In this document: piece after piece, positions 1 to 11,418 of the stretch
How positions within the stretch are numbered: the first letter of the stretch is position 1
Layout of the letters: every line of letters starts with the position of its first letter
DNA from: Acanthamoeba sp. SK_2022b
Lineage: Eukaryota; Discosea; Longamoebia; Acanthamoebidae
NCBI GenBank assembly: GCA_027943245.1
Contig: JANDJZ010000184.1
Span: 1-64,000, forward strand
Direction: 5' to 3'
DNA length: 64,000 nucleotides
Position numbers and translations under genes: made by a program
The notes under the pieces: generated by a model
Databases searched by the model: none
Told to the model about the DNA's origin: nothing
The model's input: the letters and a program-made list of their open reading frames with translations, nothing else

Positions 1-2
1 AC

Positions 3-701
3 CCCGGCGCCGCGGCGCTGGGCGCGGCGTTGGCCGAACGGCTGAGCGCGACCGCCTGCGCCACGACGCCGTCGCGCCACATACGACAGCCGGCGATCGT
101 CGGCAACGACCAAGGCCAGGGCGAGGACGGCAGGCGCAAGCGAAAGCGGCGACCGGGAGGAGAGGTGGCGGCCAAGAGGAGGGCCGCGGCCACCGGGTAC
201 ACGGTAACGAAGGACCGGGAGGGCAACGAGGTGATCACATTAGGCAGCGATGGCGATGACGATCGTCAAGATGACGATGCCAAGGAGGAGGTGATGATCA
301 CGATCAACGATGATGATGATGAAGAAGAAGAAGAAGACGCTGACGCGGCGCCAGAGGAGGAAGGTGAGCACGAAGAGGTAGAAGAAGAGGTGGTGGAGGA
401 GGGGCACGTTGGGCTGCGCAAAGGGGAGGCGGAGAGGCCACCACGACCACCATCACCGCCGCCACCACAGGTCTGCGTGATGTGCGGCGCGCAGCCTCCG
501 GAGGTGGCGGTGGCGCTGCCCTGCGACCACCGATGCTGTCGGCCGTGTGCGCTGCGGGCAATCCAGCAGCGCCCGCAGCCAACCCAGCACGCCACGCCTC
601 GGCAAGCGGACTGTCCCGCCTGTGGGAGACCCTTCGCGTTCACCGACACACGGCGCGTCCATGGGCCCACAACCCATAGTGTAGATAAACCTATGAAATG
701 A
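3..701 (+). CDS. RING-finger protein, 5' truncated by window edge
   Basis: The frame is open from base 3 without a clear ATG, so the gene starts upstream of the window; the stop is TGA at 699-701. The visible part has a basic patch (KRKRRPGG near 150), a long Asp/Glu-rich stretch (about 250-410), a Pro-rich linker, and a C-terminal C3HC4 RING-type motif (about 474-640). The zinc ligands run CVMC, then CDHRCCRPC, then CPAC. RING domains of this kind usually recruit E2 enzymes for ubiquitin transfer, so an E3 ligase role is likely but inferred. The acidic/basic low-complexity part gives no family name. The RING sits almost at the C terminus, with about 30 residues after it. The gene converges on the HisRS gene. 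Confidence 0.6.
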   Translation, partial: PGAAALGAALAERLSATACATTPSRHIRQPAIVGNDQGQGEDGRRKRKRRPGGEVAAKRRAAATGYTVTKDREGNEVITLGSDGDDDRQDDDAKEEVMITINDDDDEEEEEDADAAPEEEGEHEEVEEEVVEEGHVGLRKGEAERPPRPPSPPPPQVCVMCGAQPPEVAVALPCDHRCCRPCALRAIQQRPQPTQHATPRQADCPACGRPFAFTDTRRVHGPTTHSVDKPMK

Positions 702-1285
702 TTTTATAGTGCCTTCAGCAACGATATGATTTATGATTGGTCATTAGGTTGGGAGGGAAGGTGCCTAGCCAGAGGCCGGGCACCCAGTACAAAAATTGGG
801 TCGCGCCCACGGACAGTGGGGCGACCACCGCCCATCCAGCGGCTCTCCCTCTCGTCTCCCGGTCCGCCATCGTTCCGCCTATATGAAGGTCCCGCGAGGC
901 ATTGGACTCGGAAAAACGAGAGAGTGAGTATCAAGTTAGGATGGGACCCAAGTGTGTTGGGATTCCCGCTTGTGTCTCAGGACAGCGCTCCTTGTCATCG
1001 GGTCCAGGTCATGTACCCACGGCTGCACGCCCATGGTTGTGGGACAGGCTTGGCCGAAACTTTTTCTGGTCTTGTTCAGCACAGAAAAATCACCAACCTG
1101 CACCTCTTGCTCATTGGCTTTGGTGATGCGTGTCAGACTGGCCTTAAAGCTTCACCGTGTTGTTGGAACCAACAAAGGCGAGGCCGCTGCGGTTCCACGT
1201 GGCCATCCAACTCAGCTTGCCGACAGCCAAAGCAAATTAATTGGATGTCTGTCCCACAAAGGTCTGTTGTTGTTTGGGGGCCTCC
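702..1285. other. Gene-free convergent intergenic stretch
   Basis: This lies between the 3' ends of the RING gene (+) and the HisRS gene (-). Open frames exist but have no recognisable domain and no codon character. There is a TATA-like CTATATGAAG near 881 and a weak inverted repeat (ACCCA/TGGGT around 782-800). I see no tRNA or other RNA gene that I can support. Confidence 0.5.
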
Positions 1286-3363
1286 CTAGGAGGGATGGGG
1301 CAGGTGTTGCCGCAGAGTATCGGTGAGCAGGGGGAGGGTCACTGTGTGCTGATCGCCGGTGTCGAGCAGCTTGAGGGTCACCGCGTTGGCGGCCAGCTCG
1401 TCGGCTCCGACAAACACCGCAGCGGCGGCGTTGGCCTTGGCCGCCTTCTTCATCCACTTGCGCAGCTTCCCCGCGCTCCCCTCGCTGCCGTCCACCTTCT
1501 GCACCACCGCGAAGCCGCTCCTCCGCAGCTGCTCGCTCACGCGCATGGCGTAACCAACAAGAGCGGCCGTGGGCCTGCTCCCCTTGGCGCCACTGCTGCC
1601 GGCGCGCTCGTCGTCGCTCGGCGAGAGCCGGTCGTCGTCGGTGGACACCAGGAGCACGTAGAGCGGCCGCGGCGGAGTGGGCACGAGCGTCGGGTCCAAC
1701 ACCAGCGCCAGCCGCTCCACTCCCGCGGCCCACCTGCACCACCGCCAGCGTGTGATTGCGCACAGTGAGCGATTCGAGACGACGGCGAGCGCGGAGGAGA
1801 AGGCGAACCCGACGCCCGAGATGGCGGGACCGCCAAACGCGGAGACCAGGGAGTCGTAGACGCCGCCGGCGAGGAGCGTCGCCTGTTGCGGCCCGAGCAG
1901 CGGGCCGGGCTGGCCCACGAACTCAAACACTGTGTGGCCGTAGTAGTCGAGCCCGCGCACCAGCCGAGGGTTCACCACAAAGCTGTCGCGGTTGCGATGG
2001 GGGGGGGGAGAGAGATGGACATTCAGCACAACACCACGCGCACGCGCGCTCTGGGGTGGAATGGCAGGAATGGACCTCAGCTCGAGCTGCCCCAACAGCT
2101 CGCACACCTGGTGGAAGTGGTCGCGGCTGTGCTCGCTCAGGTAGTCGGTGAGCATGGGGCACTCGGGCGAGCGCACCACCCGCTGATCCGAGGCGTCCTT
2201 GGAGTCGAGCACCCGTAGCTCGCTGCCCCTCTCTAATCTGGTGCGACGCCAAGGTGAGGTCGGCACGCGAGACAAGAGTTCGGCCAGTGGAGGGGATAGG
2301 CCAACCGGAGCACCGAGTCGGCCGAGAGGAGCGCCTTCTGGGCGGAGAGGTACTCGCGCAGGGCCACCCGGTAGCGGTCCCTGCTCTCTGCGTCGCCCAG
2401 GCTGTTCACCTCGAGCTGGAGAGGTGCAGGACCCACTGCGTAAGCTCGAGGAATGCTTGGCATGCGCAGTCAATGTGGCAAGATGAGACGTGCCTTGGCC
2501 GAGCCCTCGAGTCGCAGGGAGCGCAGGAACGAGGCGGCGGCCTGGATGACCTCCGCCACGGCGTCGGGAGTGGAGGGGCCCAGGCTCTCGACGCCCACCT
2601 GATGGAACTGGCGAAGGCGGCCCTTTTGTGGGCGCTCGTAGCGGAACATGGGTCCGCTGTAGAAGTAGCGACGTGGCAGGTCGCCAAAGTCCTTCCTGCT
2701 CACGAAAGCACGAACCACGCCTGGGCGTACATGCGCGTAGAAGAAGAAGAAGAAGCAAGTGGGAACAAGACGGTGATGTCACGCGTGCAATGTGTGGTGG
2801 CATACCGGCGGTGCCTTCGGGCCGGAGGGTGAGGCTGTTGCCGCCCTTGTCGTCGAACGTGTACATCTCCTTCATCACCACGTCCGAATCGCTGCCCAGG
2901 CTCCGTTGAAACACTTGCGTGCTCTCGAACATGGGCGTTTGGACCTGTTATCAGATAAATCGATATATAAATTTAATAAATAAATAATAAATCAATACCA
3001 ATAACTTGCTATCTCATAAAAATACTCTTGAGTGGAGTGCACCTCCTCAAAGGCATAGCGAGCGGCAACGCGCCGAGCGGTGTTGACAATGAAGCGATGA
3101 GCTGCAAGCTCGGACCCTTCGAGGTCATGTGTGCCGCGCGGTGCGCCGCCTATGGGCCCGGTCGCTGACGCCGCGTAGCCGCATTTCCACCATGGTGCAA
3201 GTCGCGCCGCTTCTCCCGTACACCAACTCCGCCGACAAATGCTAGATGCCACACCCCGCCATGCAGCACTCGTGCCGCTCCGCCGCATCTGTTGTTCTTC
3301 GAACTGTTTATTTGGCCAATGTTTTCTCTCACCATTTCTTGTAGAGCGTTTGAAGAAGCGCAA
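1286..3363 (-). CDS. Histidyl-tRNA synthetase (multi-exon)
   Basis: Class II aminoacyl-tRNA synthetase that charges tRNA-His. The first exon carries the N-terminal family signature GTHDLEG...RYAFEE and splices (intron about 3042-2945) to [12 protein letters not shown]. Motif 2 follows as [10 protein letters not shown], then [16 protein letters not shown], the histidine-binding region [14 protein letters not shown], and motif 3 [10 protein letters not shown]. The C-terminal anticodon-binding domain ends at the stop at 1288-1286. Further introns break the gene near 2816-2707, 2500-2410, 2230 and 2050-1990. A very short intron (30 nt) or an insertion is needed near 1743-1772. The start is unsure: Met at 3363 or the in-frame Met at 3288. 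The N-terminal extension is rich in Arg, Ser and Ala and poor in acidic residues, as in mitochondrial presequences, so dual targeting is possible. It is divergent from CapZ beta. Confidence 0.85.
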
Positions 3364-3819
3364 TCCTCCCAGTGCATATATTCATTGCTGGAGTAACGTC
3401 GAGATGCAATAGCATATGGTGTTCCCATATGGTGTTGTCATACAGATGGATGTCTTTGTGATACTTCTGATGATCATCTTGGGGCCATGGACACAAGTTG
3501 CTGCCCAAGCGATGTAGAAGATCATCTACCTTTGTCTGAAGTGTTCTCTTTCTTCAGCCTGACTGCATTGTCCCTGGGCTTGTGTCACCAAGGTCATGCA
3601 GCATCAAGGCGCTAGCCCATAATAACAGAACAGGGGCCAAAGCTTGGGGAACGATTGGAATGCCGTGGATTGCGTGTCGACGAAAATGAAAAACGGGAAG
3701 CCAATGGGAGGCCAGAACGGCTGGGGAAGGGACAACCACAGCCTGAGCGCCCTTGGTGTCGCGCAATTCATCAATTAATCGAACGCACCGCGCACATTCA
3801 GAGCCAATTTTTGCATAGA
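3364..3819. promoter_or_regulatory. Divergent promoter region, HisRS / CapZ beta
   Basis: This 456-bp gap separates two head-to-head genes and should hold both promoters (inference). The HisRS-proximal half (about 3370-3640) is AT-shifted and poor in CpG compared with its flanks. It contains an imperfect direct repeat of CATATGGTGTT at about 3412-3438. No convincing TATA box was found. Confidence 0.4.
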
Positions 3820-5036
3820 ATGGGAAGCGAACTCGACTGTGCGCTGGATTTGATGAGGCGTATGCCTCCTTCCTCGATCGAGGACAACCTGGCGGGTCTC
3901 ATCGACCTCGTTCCCGATCTCACCGAGCAGCTGCTCAGCATGGTTGATCAGCCCCTGAAGGTCGCTCACGATTCTCAGGCCCGCCGTGACTACCTCCTCT
4001 GCGACTACAACCGTGATGGTGATTCTTACCGGTAACGCGCACCCCCTCCAGCGCTACAAAGTGGGGGCTGGTGATATTTAAATTGAATTAGATAGCTCGT
4101 TGTCAAGCATTTTTTCAGATGCTTATCTCCATCAGTGGCGGTGGTCAAGCACCAACTTGCGTTGTACTGATACAATCAACCTCATAGGTCGCCGTGGACC
4201 AACAAGTACGACCCCCCGCTGCCCGACGGTGCTCTGCCCTCGGCTCAGCTCAGGCAGCTCGAAGTGCAGGCCAACGAGGTTTTCGACATCTACCGCGACC
4301 TGTACGCCCCCTCCCCCTCTTCCCGTAGCCATGAATTTTCGTTCTTCTCCAAAGCACTTGGGCTCACACTCCTACGTTATAAAGGTACTTCGAGGGTGGC
4401 GTCTCTTCTGTATATTGCTGGGATCTTGATGACGGATTTGCCGCTGTTGTACTTATAAAGAAGAGTACGGGCTCGCATTTAATCGCTCAATTTCAAACTA
4501 TACTTTGCTTGATGCTCACCTTACTTTGCCGTGACCATAACAGCTCAGGATCAGTCGAAGAAGGGCCAGCCCATGAAGGGAACATGGGACTCGATCCACG
4601 TCGTTGAGGTGGTCGACAAGGGCAAGAACGCCCACTACAAGCTCACCTCCACTGTCATGCTCTTCATCGAAACTGAGACCAAGGAGACCGGTCGCGTCAC
4701 GCTCGCCGGTTCCCTCACTCGTCAGGTGAGCCCCTCGAACACGCTCTTGCGACAAGAGAAGCTTCACATGTGTTGACCCTCTACTCTTTTTTTACGTAAC
4801 CGTTACAGGACGAGAAGGACTTCCCTGTGGACAAAGTGAACCCTCACGTCGCCAACATCGGCCGCATGATCGAGGACATGGAGCTCAAGCTGAGGACCAC
4901 GCTGCAGACCATCTACTTCGGCAAGACCAAGGACATCGTCAACGAGCTCAGGCAGGTGGTGCCCGTCTCCGTCCTCAAGAGCAGGTCCGCCCTCCAGCAG
5001 CAGATCGCTGGTGCCATCGGCGGCAGGGGCAACTAA
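3820..5036 (+). CDS. F-actin capping protein, beta subunit
   Basis: Beta subunit of the CapZ heterodimer, which caps actin filament barbed ends. Five exons: 3820-4031, 4188-4301, 4385-4464, 4544-4725 and 4809-5036. All junctions are GT-AG and phase-consistent. The start at 3820 gives [17 protein letters not shown], close to the family N terminus. Signature segments follow in order: [68 protein letters not shown] and [18 protein letters not shown]. Length (about 271 residues) and residue order match the family throughout. The gene ends only 187 bp before the HPS3 start. An AATAAA at 5176-5181 is a likely poly(A) signal. The alpha subunit is not in the window. Confidence 0.95.
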
Positions 5037-5222
5037 AGCAACCCAGCCCTCTTTTCTCCGTCCCGCGCTCTCGTTTGCCACAATGAACGAACCCTCTTGT
5101 TCTTTACTTCACCAAGCTGTCCCCCTTCTTCCACTTTTCTTATTCGCTTTCTCAGTCCACCAAATGAAAAAAGAAAATAAAAGAAATAGAAAAAGGAGCA
5201 GAGAAAGAAACGGAGGGGGAAG

Positions 5223-6090
5223 ATGGTGAAGGTGATCCTGTTCCACCTCTTCAATGGGCAGCAGGTGGTGGGCATCGACGAGGAGCCTCTCGCCATCACG
5301 CACGCCGCCACGACCATCCTCGCCGCGACCAAGGCCGGTGCTGACCCCTGCCGGCCCCAATCGATTTATTTTGTGTTTTTATATCATTTTCCCCTGCCAC
5401 TACCTCCTTGCCTCACTTCCTCCCTTTGGCTTGCACACGCAACAGGGCGAGTCGAGGGCTTTGCTGCAGGCGCCGAGTACGTACGTGCGTTCAGCTTCGA
5501 GACAGCGAATGCCGGGGTAGCCGGCCTTCACCACGTGCCCGCGCTCGACTGGTACGCGTAGTCGCCCGGTCTCGCCTGGCGATGGCCACCACGTCGCGTG
5601 CAGAGCCTCTCACACTGGACCTGGCGTGTAGTGTGGTGACGCTGGAGCGCGAGAGCCCACAGTCGCGCATCAATGTTGTGCGTGCCTACTACCGTTACCA
5701 CCCGCAGCTCGACGACGACGGGGCCGAGCGCGGCGATGGCCCCGCGGGAGGACGATACGCGGCGGGCAGCATCATGCAGCTCGCCGTGCCCTGGTCCGTC
5801 CACACACTCGCTGTCTGGTGCGTCTTTGCCCGCGCGTTTGTTGTTGGCCGCAGCCGGTGACGGTCTCTCCCTCACCACGCCCACGATCGCTTTTCGCGCG
5901 CATTCGTCATCAGCGGCGCCACCGGGAGGGTGTTGGCCGGCGGCGAGCGGGGCCTGTCGCTGTGGGCCCTGCACGAGGAAGGCCAACCGCCCGAGCACCT
6001 CATGGACCTGGACACCTCGCACTCGCTCCCCGTTCGCAGGCTCGCCATTCACCGCGACTACCTCGGTAGGCGCTCTCTTGGCTGCTCTCG

Positions 6091-6171
<81 letters not shown>

Positions 6172-8058
6172 GTTTCATGTCGTGGTGTAACTCAAGTTCT
6201 TGCTTATAGCTTATGCCTCCTCGAACGAGCTGTTCGTGCTCCACTTTCAACTGATTCCTCGCTCCGGAACCGCCACCGCTTCAAGTACGCCCATTTACAT
6301 GGTTTTTTAGAATTTAATTTTAATAAATGAATAATTTATTATTTATGATTATTACCGATATTTGTGTGTCGATGGCTGACCACAGTGCGTCATGGTGGCC
6401 ACGCGCAGGCGCGAGCAAGAGCCTCGAGGACCTGCTGACGGACGACGCGGAGTCGGCCGCGGAGGGCAAACCGGCCGACGAGACCGCCGGCTGGGTGGAG
6501 GACGACCACCACCTCGAGTGCGTGTTCGATTTCAACGGCAACGCCCGCGTGGACGGCGACCGAGCGTGCATGGCCGTGCGCCAGGGACAGGTGCGTGTGG
6601 CCCGTGTCCGCCGCATGGAGCACGCGATGTGACGATCTCTCTCTCCCCCCCACCACTTCCTCTCGCGACCGCGCAGGCCCTCCCCGTGCCGTCGATAGCG
6701 CCAGGCAAGAGCCGCTACCCCGCCGGCCCCGAGATCGTGCTGGGGCCGCTGCCCGACATCCAGCACGCCCCGCGGCTCAGCAGCGACTCGGCCTACACCA
6801 TGTCGACCTGCTCGCTCATGCTCTACCGACGCTTCCCGGAGAAGTCGGGCATCATCTCGCTGAGCCTGCTGCCCGACTGCGATCTCACGCACCAGCTCCA
6901 GCGCGACACCGACGCCGTCAACAAGGAGACCGGCATCCGCTGCTGGATCTCCACGCCGCAACAGGTCCACACCTCCACCCCCCCCCTCCCCCTCCTCTCT
7001 CTTCGACCAATCGCGTCGCTTCGCCTAAGCTGCTGCTGCTGCTGCTGCAATGTGGCTTCGTGCAGGGCCTCATGTACGAAGTGAGCAAGCCGGGCCTCAT
7101 TTCCGAGTACATCTACACGGACGAGGCCCTGGACGCCCAGCCGGGGGCCTCCTTCCTCTACGTCGCCACCAAGACAGGTGCGTGCATGTGGCGGTCGCGG
7201 TTGCGCGGGAGAGGTTTCACGCGTCGATGACCGTCGCGACAACGCAGGCCTCGAGACGTGGACCCTGCGGCCGGGGTGGACCCGCGACGTCGGCATTCCG
7301 GAGCCCATGGTCATCGGCCTCCAGCCCTTCATCTCCCTCAAGAAGATCGTCCTCGCCGGCGACTCTGTCATCCTCCTCTCCAAGTACGTCGATTGCGTTG
7401 TAGTATTTTATTTTATTTATTTTATTTTATTTAATTCAATTATTTTGCGTTTATTTTTCATTATTTATATTTCTCCTACCCGCGACGCAGGTTCACGGAG
7501 AACGACATGGCGGCGGCGTTCTCGTCGCGGCTCAAGGGCAAGGGCAGTCGCACCAGCGGCTTGCCCAAGGCGGCGCCCAGCCCGGAGGACGAGGAGGTGA
7601 GCTGGAACTTGTACATTCTGCAGCCCATCCCGGCCATCCCGCTCTACGAGCAGGTCATCGCGCGCGCCCACGAGAACGTACGTCGGGCCTCCTCTCCCCC
7701 TCTCCTCTCCCTCTCCTCTCCTCTCCTCTCCGTTTTCTCTCAGCCGACTCCCATGGACTCCCCCCCTCACCCAACCCCGCAAACGTGTGCCGCGTGCAGG
7801 AGGAGTCGGACGTGGAGGTGTATCATCAGCTGCTGCTCGAGGGCCACCTCCTGCTGGAGTCTCGCCTCGCGGCGCTGCTGTCGTCGATCGCCCTCTCGTC
7901 TGGCCGCGAACCGGCCGACACCGCCGTGCAGCTCTCCTTCCAGCTCGAGGCCGAGAACTACCGCAAGCTTCTGCGCAAGTCGGCCTCGCTTCTCGCCGAC
8001 GTACGCTCCTCCTCCTCCCCCCCCCCGCCACACGTCCACTCGCACCTGCGCGCGTCTC

Positions 8059-8116
<58 letters not shown>

Positions 8117-10667
8117 CGTGCGCAGTACTACGCTCTCTCGGGCGAATGGGAGCGGGCCTGCGATCTGTTTGCGCAGTCGGACAGGCCCATCGCACACGTG
8201 TTGGCAGCGGCCCTGAACGAGGAGGCCGCCGCGAAGCCGCTGGTGACCTACTTTGACGCCGTCCTCTTCGACGCCGATCTCGGCGAAAGCCTCCTCGTGG
8301 ACGACGTGGCCGACCAGGTATCCACCACTGCTCTCTCTCTCCCCTCCTCGCTCGCTCGCTCCCTCGTTCATTGCTGAGGCTGTTGTCTGTCGATGGGGGC
8401 AAGGCGGACGCGATTCTGGAGCACTACGCCAAGCACGCCCCGCACCGGGTGTCGACGGTCATCCTGGAGTCGTGCCTCCAGTCCTACACCCACCAGTCGG
8501 CCCTCGCTCTGCTCAACAAGGCCATGACCCCGCCGCGCTCGACCCAGCCCGCCGCGCCCCTGCAGGGACTCGCACGGTTCATCATGCAGCCTCCCGCCGA
8601 TGAGGTACAACCATCATTAATCAAGCAAGCAATTAATTATTGTTTTTTTAATTAAAAAAACAACTAAAATTGAAAACAAATAATTAAAAATGGACAGGGC
8701 GTAGCTGGGCCGTGGGCGTCGCCGTCGCCGTCCAGCCAACAGCAGGCGCAGCTCTATTCGGTGAGCGACACGCCCACAGCGCAGGGGTTCGAGCCCTGGA
8801 AGGATCGCTTCGCCAAGGGCCTGCTCCTCATCGACTCTGGCAAGGAGGTGGACCTCTCCTCTCCTCTCTCTCCCCCCCTCCCCCTTCTCTCCTCTCTCCT
8901 CTCTCCTCTCCCCTCCTCGCCATGCGTACGCTGACGCCTGCTTTCCTCCAGGACGAGGCCGTGCAGGCCCTGCTCTCGCTCCAGTCCGACACTCTGCTCC
9001 GGCTGTGCGTGGCCTCGCCCCACCTCCTCTTCGCACCGCAGGACGATGGCGACGAGGACGTCCAGTCCTCCTCCTCTTCCTCTTCCTCCTCTTCCTCCTC
9101 CTCCTCCTCCTCCATCGAGAAGTGGAACGTCACCGCCGTCGCCCTCCTGCTGCGCCAACACGCCCCGTGGTCTCTCCTCGAGCTGCTGGCGACTCTCCAG
9201 AGCCAGGTGCGCCTCGCCTCGCCGTCTGCCCTCCCCCCCCCCCCCTTCCACTCTCCCATCGCTGGCCGATGCTGACGTCAGCAAAACGAACGGCTGCAGA
9301 ACTCGGAGGCGCTGCCGCCGCTCTCGCTGGTCCTGCGGCTGCTCGACCCCAGCCCGCTGCCGGCGCTGCTTCCGCACTCCCTCCATCCCTACCACTACCT
9401 GCAGCAGCCGCCGCAGCCATCCCCCGACTCGCCCGACCTCATCGGCCTGTACGCTCTCCTCTCTCTCACACACGCACGCGCATACGAACATGCGCACACG
9501 CGCACGCGCACGCGCACGCACACGTGCGTTCTGATCGAGGCGATGTCGGGGCGACAAGGTTGCTGGAGACGTGCTACGTGGAGCATCTGCTGGTCGATGA
9601 GCAGGCGTCGGCTCTCCAGGGCCGGGCGAGCCGGGCCCTGCCCAACTACCTCGCCGGCCTGTACCTGCGATGGGCCGTCCACTTTGCCGAGAGGAGGTCC
9701 ACCGGCGGCGGGGCGGAGGCGCCGGTCTCCATCTTCGAGGCCGCCGGCTCCATTCCCATCTCCTACGCCAAGAGGTGAGCGTTGCGTTGCGTTGCGTTGC
9801 GCTGGGCGCGAGCGTTGCGGCTGCCCTGTGCGTGGCGTGGGCTCACATGGCGGAGGGTCTGATCTTGGGCAGGTGGGAGAGCCGTCACAAGCGGGCCTTC
9901 AAGCACACCGTGCAGCCCTGGCTGGCGTCGCTCTGCCCCGCTTCCGTCCCCGACGAGCAGGCATGCCCCCCCCCCGCCGCTCATGCCCGCCACGCATCTG
10001 ATCTCACCAGCTACCGTGTGCGATGTGTGTGATGTGTGCGTGCGTGTGTGTGTGGTGCAGTCGTTGGAGCTCTACTTGGCCAAGCTGCTGGGCCTGCTGA
10101 CGTCGCCGTACGCGGGGCAGGTGGACTGCGAGGCCATACTGCGCCTGACCGCGTCCATGGGCCGGCCCCTCGACGCCAGTCCCATGGCGCTTCCGCTGCG
10201 TCTGCTCTGCCTCGCCAGCCAACGCTTCGAGGAGGCCATGCGGCTCACCATCGCCGTCAAGCCGCGCGCCACCCTCTCCTTTGCCCAACACTTTTGTGCC
10301 AGCGTACGAGCCCTCTCCCTTCCCCCCCCTCGACATCGTCCAATCACACATCGACTCGCGTGTTGTGTTGCGTTGTCTGCAGACGGACGAGTGGCGGAGC
10401 GTGCTGGTGGCGCTGGCCGACGCGTTGGTGGAGGCCGAGGAGCAGGAGAGGAGCGGCAAGGAGCTGGCGGAGGAGTACTCGAGCGTGCTGCTCCACCTGA
10501 GCACCGTCTACGAGCCCGATGCCTTCCTCCTCCTCCTGCCGCCCAACGGCAAGATGTCCTTCTTCCTGCCCTTCATCGAGGCCTCCTTCACGCGGCACGC
10601 CGCTCTCAGCCTCCGGCCACCTCAGCGCAGCTCCGCCACGGCGGCCGTGGACGCGCCTCGGGTCTGA
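5223..10667 (+). CDS. HPS3, BLOC-2 complex subunit (20 exons)
   Basis: Homologue of Hermansky-Pudlak syndrome 3 protein, a BLOC-2 subunit acting in endosome to lysosome-related-organelle trafficking. Twenty exons give 1,178 residues in an uninterrupted frame: 5223-5337, 5446-5551, 5632-5817, 5914-6065, 6210-6284, 6409-6590, 6677-6964, 7066-7177, 7248-7383, 7491-7677, 7800-8000, 8126-8317, 8404-8604, 8698-8847, 8952-9206, 9282-9448, 9559-9774, 9873-9960, 10061-10303 and 10383-10667. The N-terminal half resembles the beta-propeller of animal HPS3 (LDCVVTLERE...VVRAYYRYHP). Mid-protein IGLQPFISLKKI...VILLSK and WNLYILQPIPAIPLYE, and C-terminal LPPNGKMSFFLPF, line up with animal HPS3 as I remember it. 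The second half is helical solenoid. Length is somewhat above the roughly 1,000 residues of the animal protein; extra low-complexity loops (Ser run near 9065-9115) explain part. Intron 18 starts with GC, not GT. Confidence 0.85.
6092..6169. repeat. (GT)n microsatellite in HPS3 intron 4
   Basis: An almost perfect GT dinucleotide array of about 78 bp, running GT on the coding strand of the host gene, between the donor at 6066 and the acceptor at 6209. Confidence 0.95.
8061..8112. repeat. (TG)n microsatellite in HPS3 intron 11
   Basis: A TG array of about 52 bp ending in CGTGCGTGCGCAG, so the array lies directly before the 3' splice site at 8125, where a polypyrimidine tract would be expected. 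Confidence 0.95.
9466..9530. repeat. Alternating purine-pyrimidine tract (CA/CG) in HPS3 intron 16
   Basis: An imperfect run of CA, CG and GC steps with strict purine-pyrimidine alternation over much of its length, the type of sequence that can adopt Z-DNA. It lies inside the intron 9449-9558. Confidence 0.7.
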
Positions 10668-10757
10668 GCCGAACCCCTCCCAATCTCCCCCGACTGTTGT
10701 CTTCCAAGCGGTGCTGCGATGTAGTTACACATAAACGCCTCGTGTGCGGGCGCATGA

Positions 10758-11306
10758 TCAACCCTTCATCAGCTCCTTGGCCGCTTTCTTGTGGTTTCGC
10801 TTGACCGCCAGCCCGTACGGGGTCATCTTGTTGTGGTTCCGTCCTGTGGTGGCCGCCCCGGCATCCAGCAACAGCCGCACGCACTGCTCCGCACTCTGCG
10901 TTTAGGGGTGTGTAGCGGGAGGGTCAACCCGGGTTCGGCCGGTACCTCAGTGTGGCCATACTGGGCTGCTTCATGTAGCGGAGTGTACATGAGGTCATTG
11001 GCGATGTTCGGATCGGCTCCCTGCTCCAGCAGCAACTTCACTATACTTACGCTTCGCTGTCAGTTTTCCGGTTGGGTGAGGAGGGGAGAGGGGGAGGGTA
11101 CCGATGTTGGGGTGGTTAAAGGTGACGGCCTTGTAGAGGGCCGTTTCACGCACCTCGTCTGTGTAGTTGATCGCAGCCTTTCCGGCTCGATCGCTAAGCA
11201 GCCGCACTACGTCGTCATGTCGTCCTTTTGTTGCCGCCTCCACCAATCTTGGCCCTTCCATCTGCTTCTCTTCGTGGCAGTCCTTCAGCGAATAAACTGC
11301 CCCCAC
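10758..11306 (-). CDS. Small ankyrin-repeat protein
   Basis: Three exons (11306-11102, 11040-10946, 10895-10758) give 145 residues with consistent phase. Ankyrin motifs are readable: [50 protein letters not shown] followed by [14 protein letters not shown], and [10 protein letters not shown] followed by [15 protein letters not shown]. That is about three to four repeats filling the whole chain, with no other domain. Such proteins are protein-protein adaptors; the partner cannot be told. It converges on HPS3 (90-bp gap) and is divergent from the coiled-coil gene (112-bp gap). Confidence 0.8.
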
Positions 11307-11418
11307 TCCATGAAAAATCTGGGCACCGCTTGGCGTAAAACGCAGGCAAACACGTGCACGACGACTCTTGAGTGGCTACTTGCGCGTACTTCGCTCAACC
11401 GCGTGAGTAGCGTACAAA
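11307..11418. promoter_or_regulatory. Compact divergent promoter, ankyrin / coiled-coil genes
   Basis: Only 112 bp separate the two start codons of head-to-head genes, so the core promoters must share this stretch (inference). No TATA-like box is evident. Confidence 0.4.

Noticed and set aside
926..990. Patch resembling the 3' half of a 5S rRNA (TTAGGATGGGACC...TGGGATTCCCG)
   Set aside because: The 5' half, the internal promoter box A and closing stem pairing are not found; likely chance similarity.
1740..1780. Possible frameshift in HisRS before [10 protein letters not shown]
   Set aside because: A 30-nt GT-AG segment (or an in-frame insertion) restores the frame, so no disruption is needed.
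1212..2252. Several overlapping ORFs on both strands in the HisRS gene
   Set aside because: They are shadow frames; the HisRS frame carries all family motifs.
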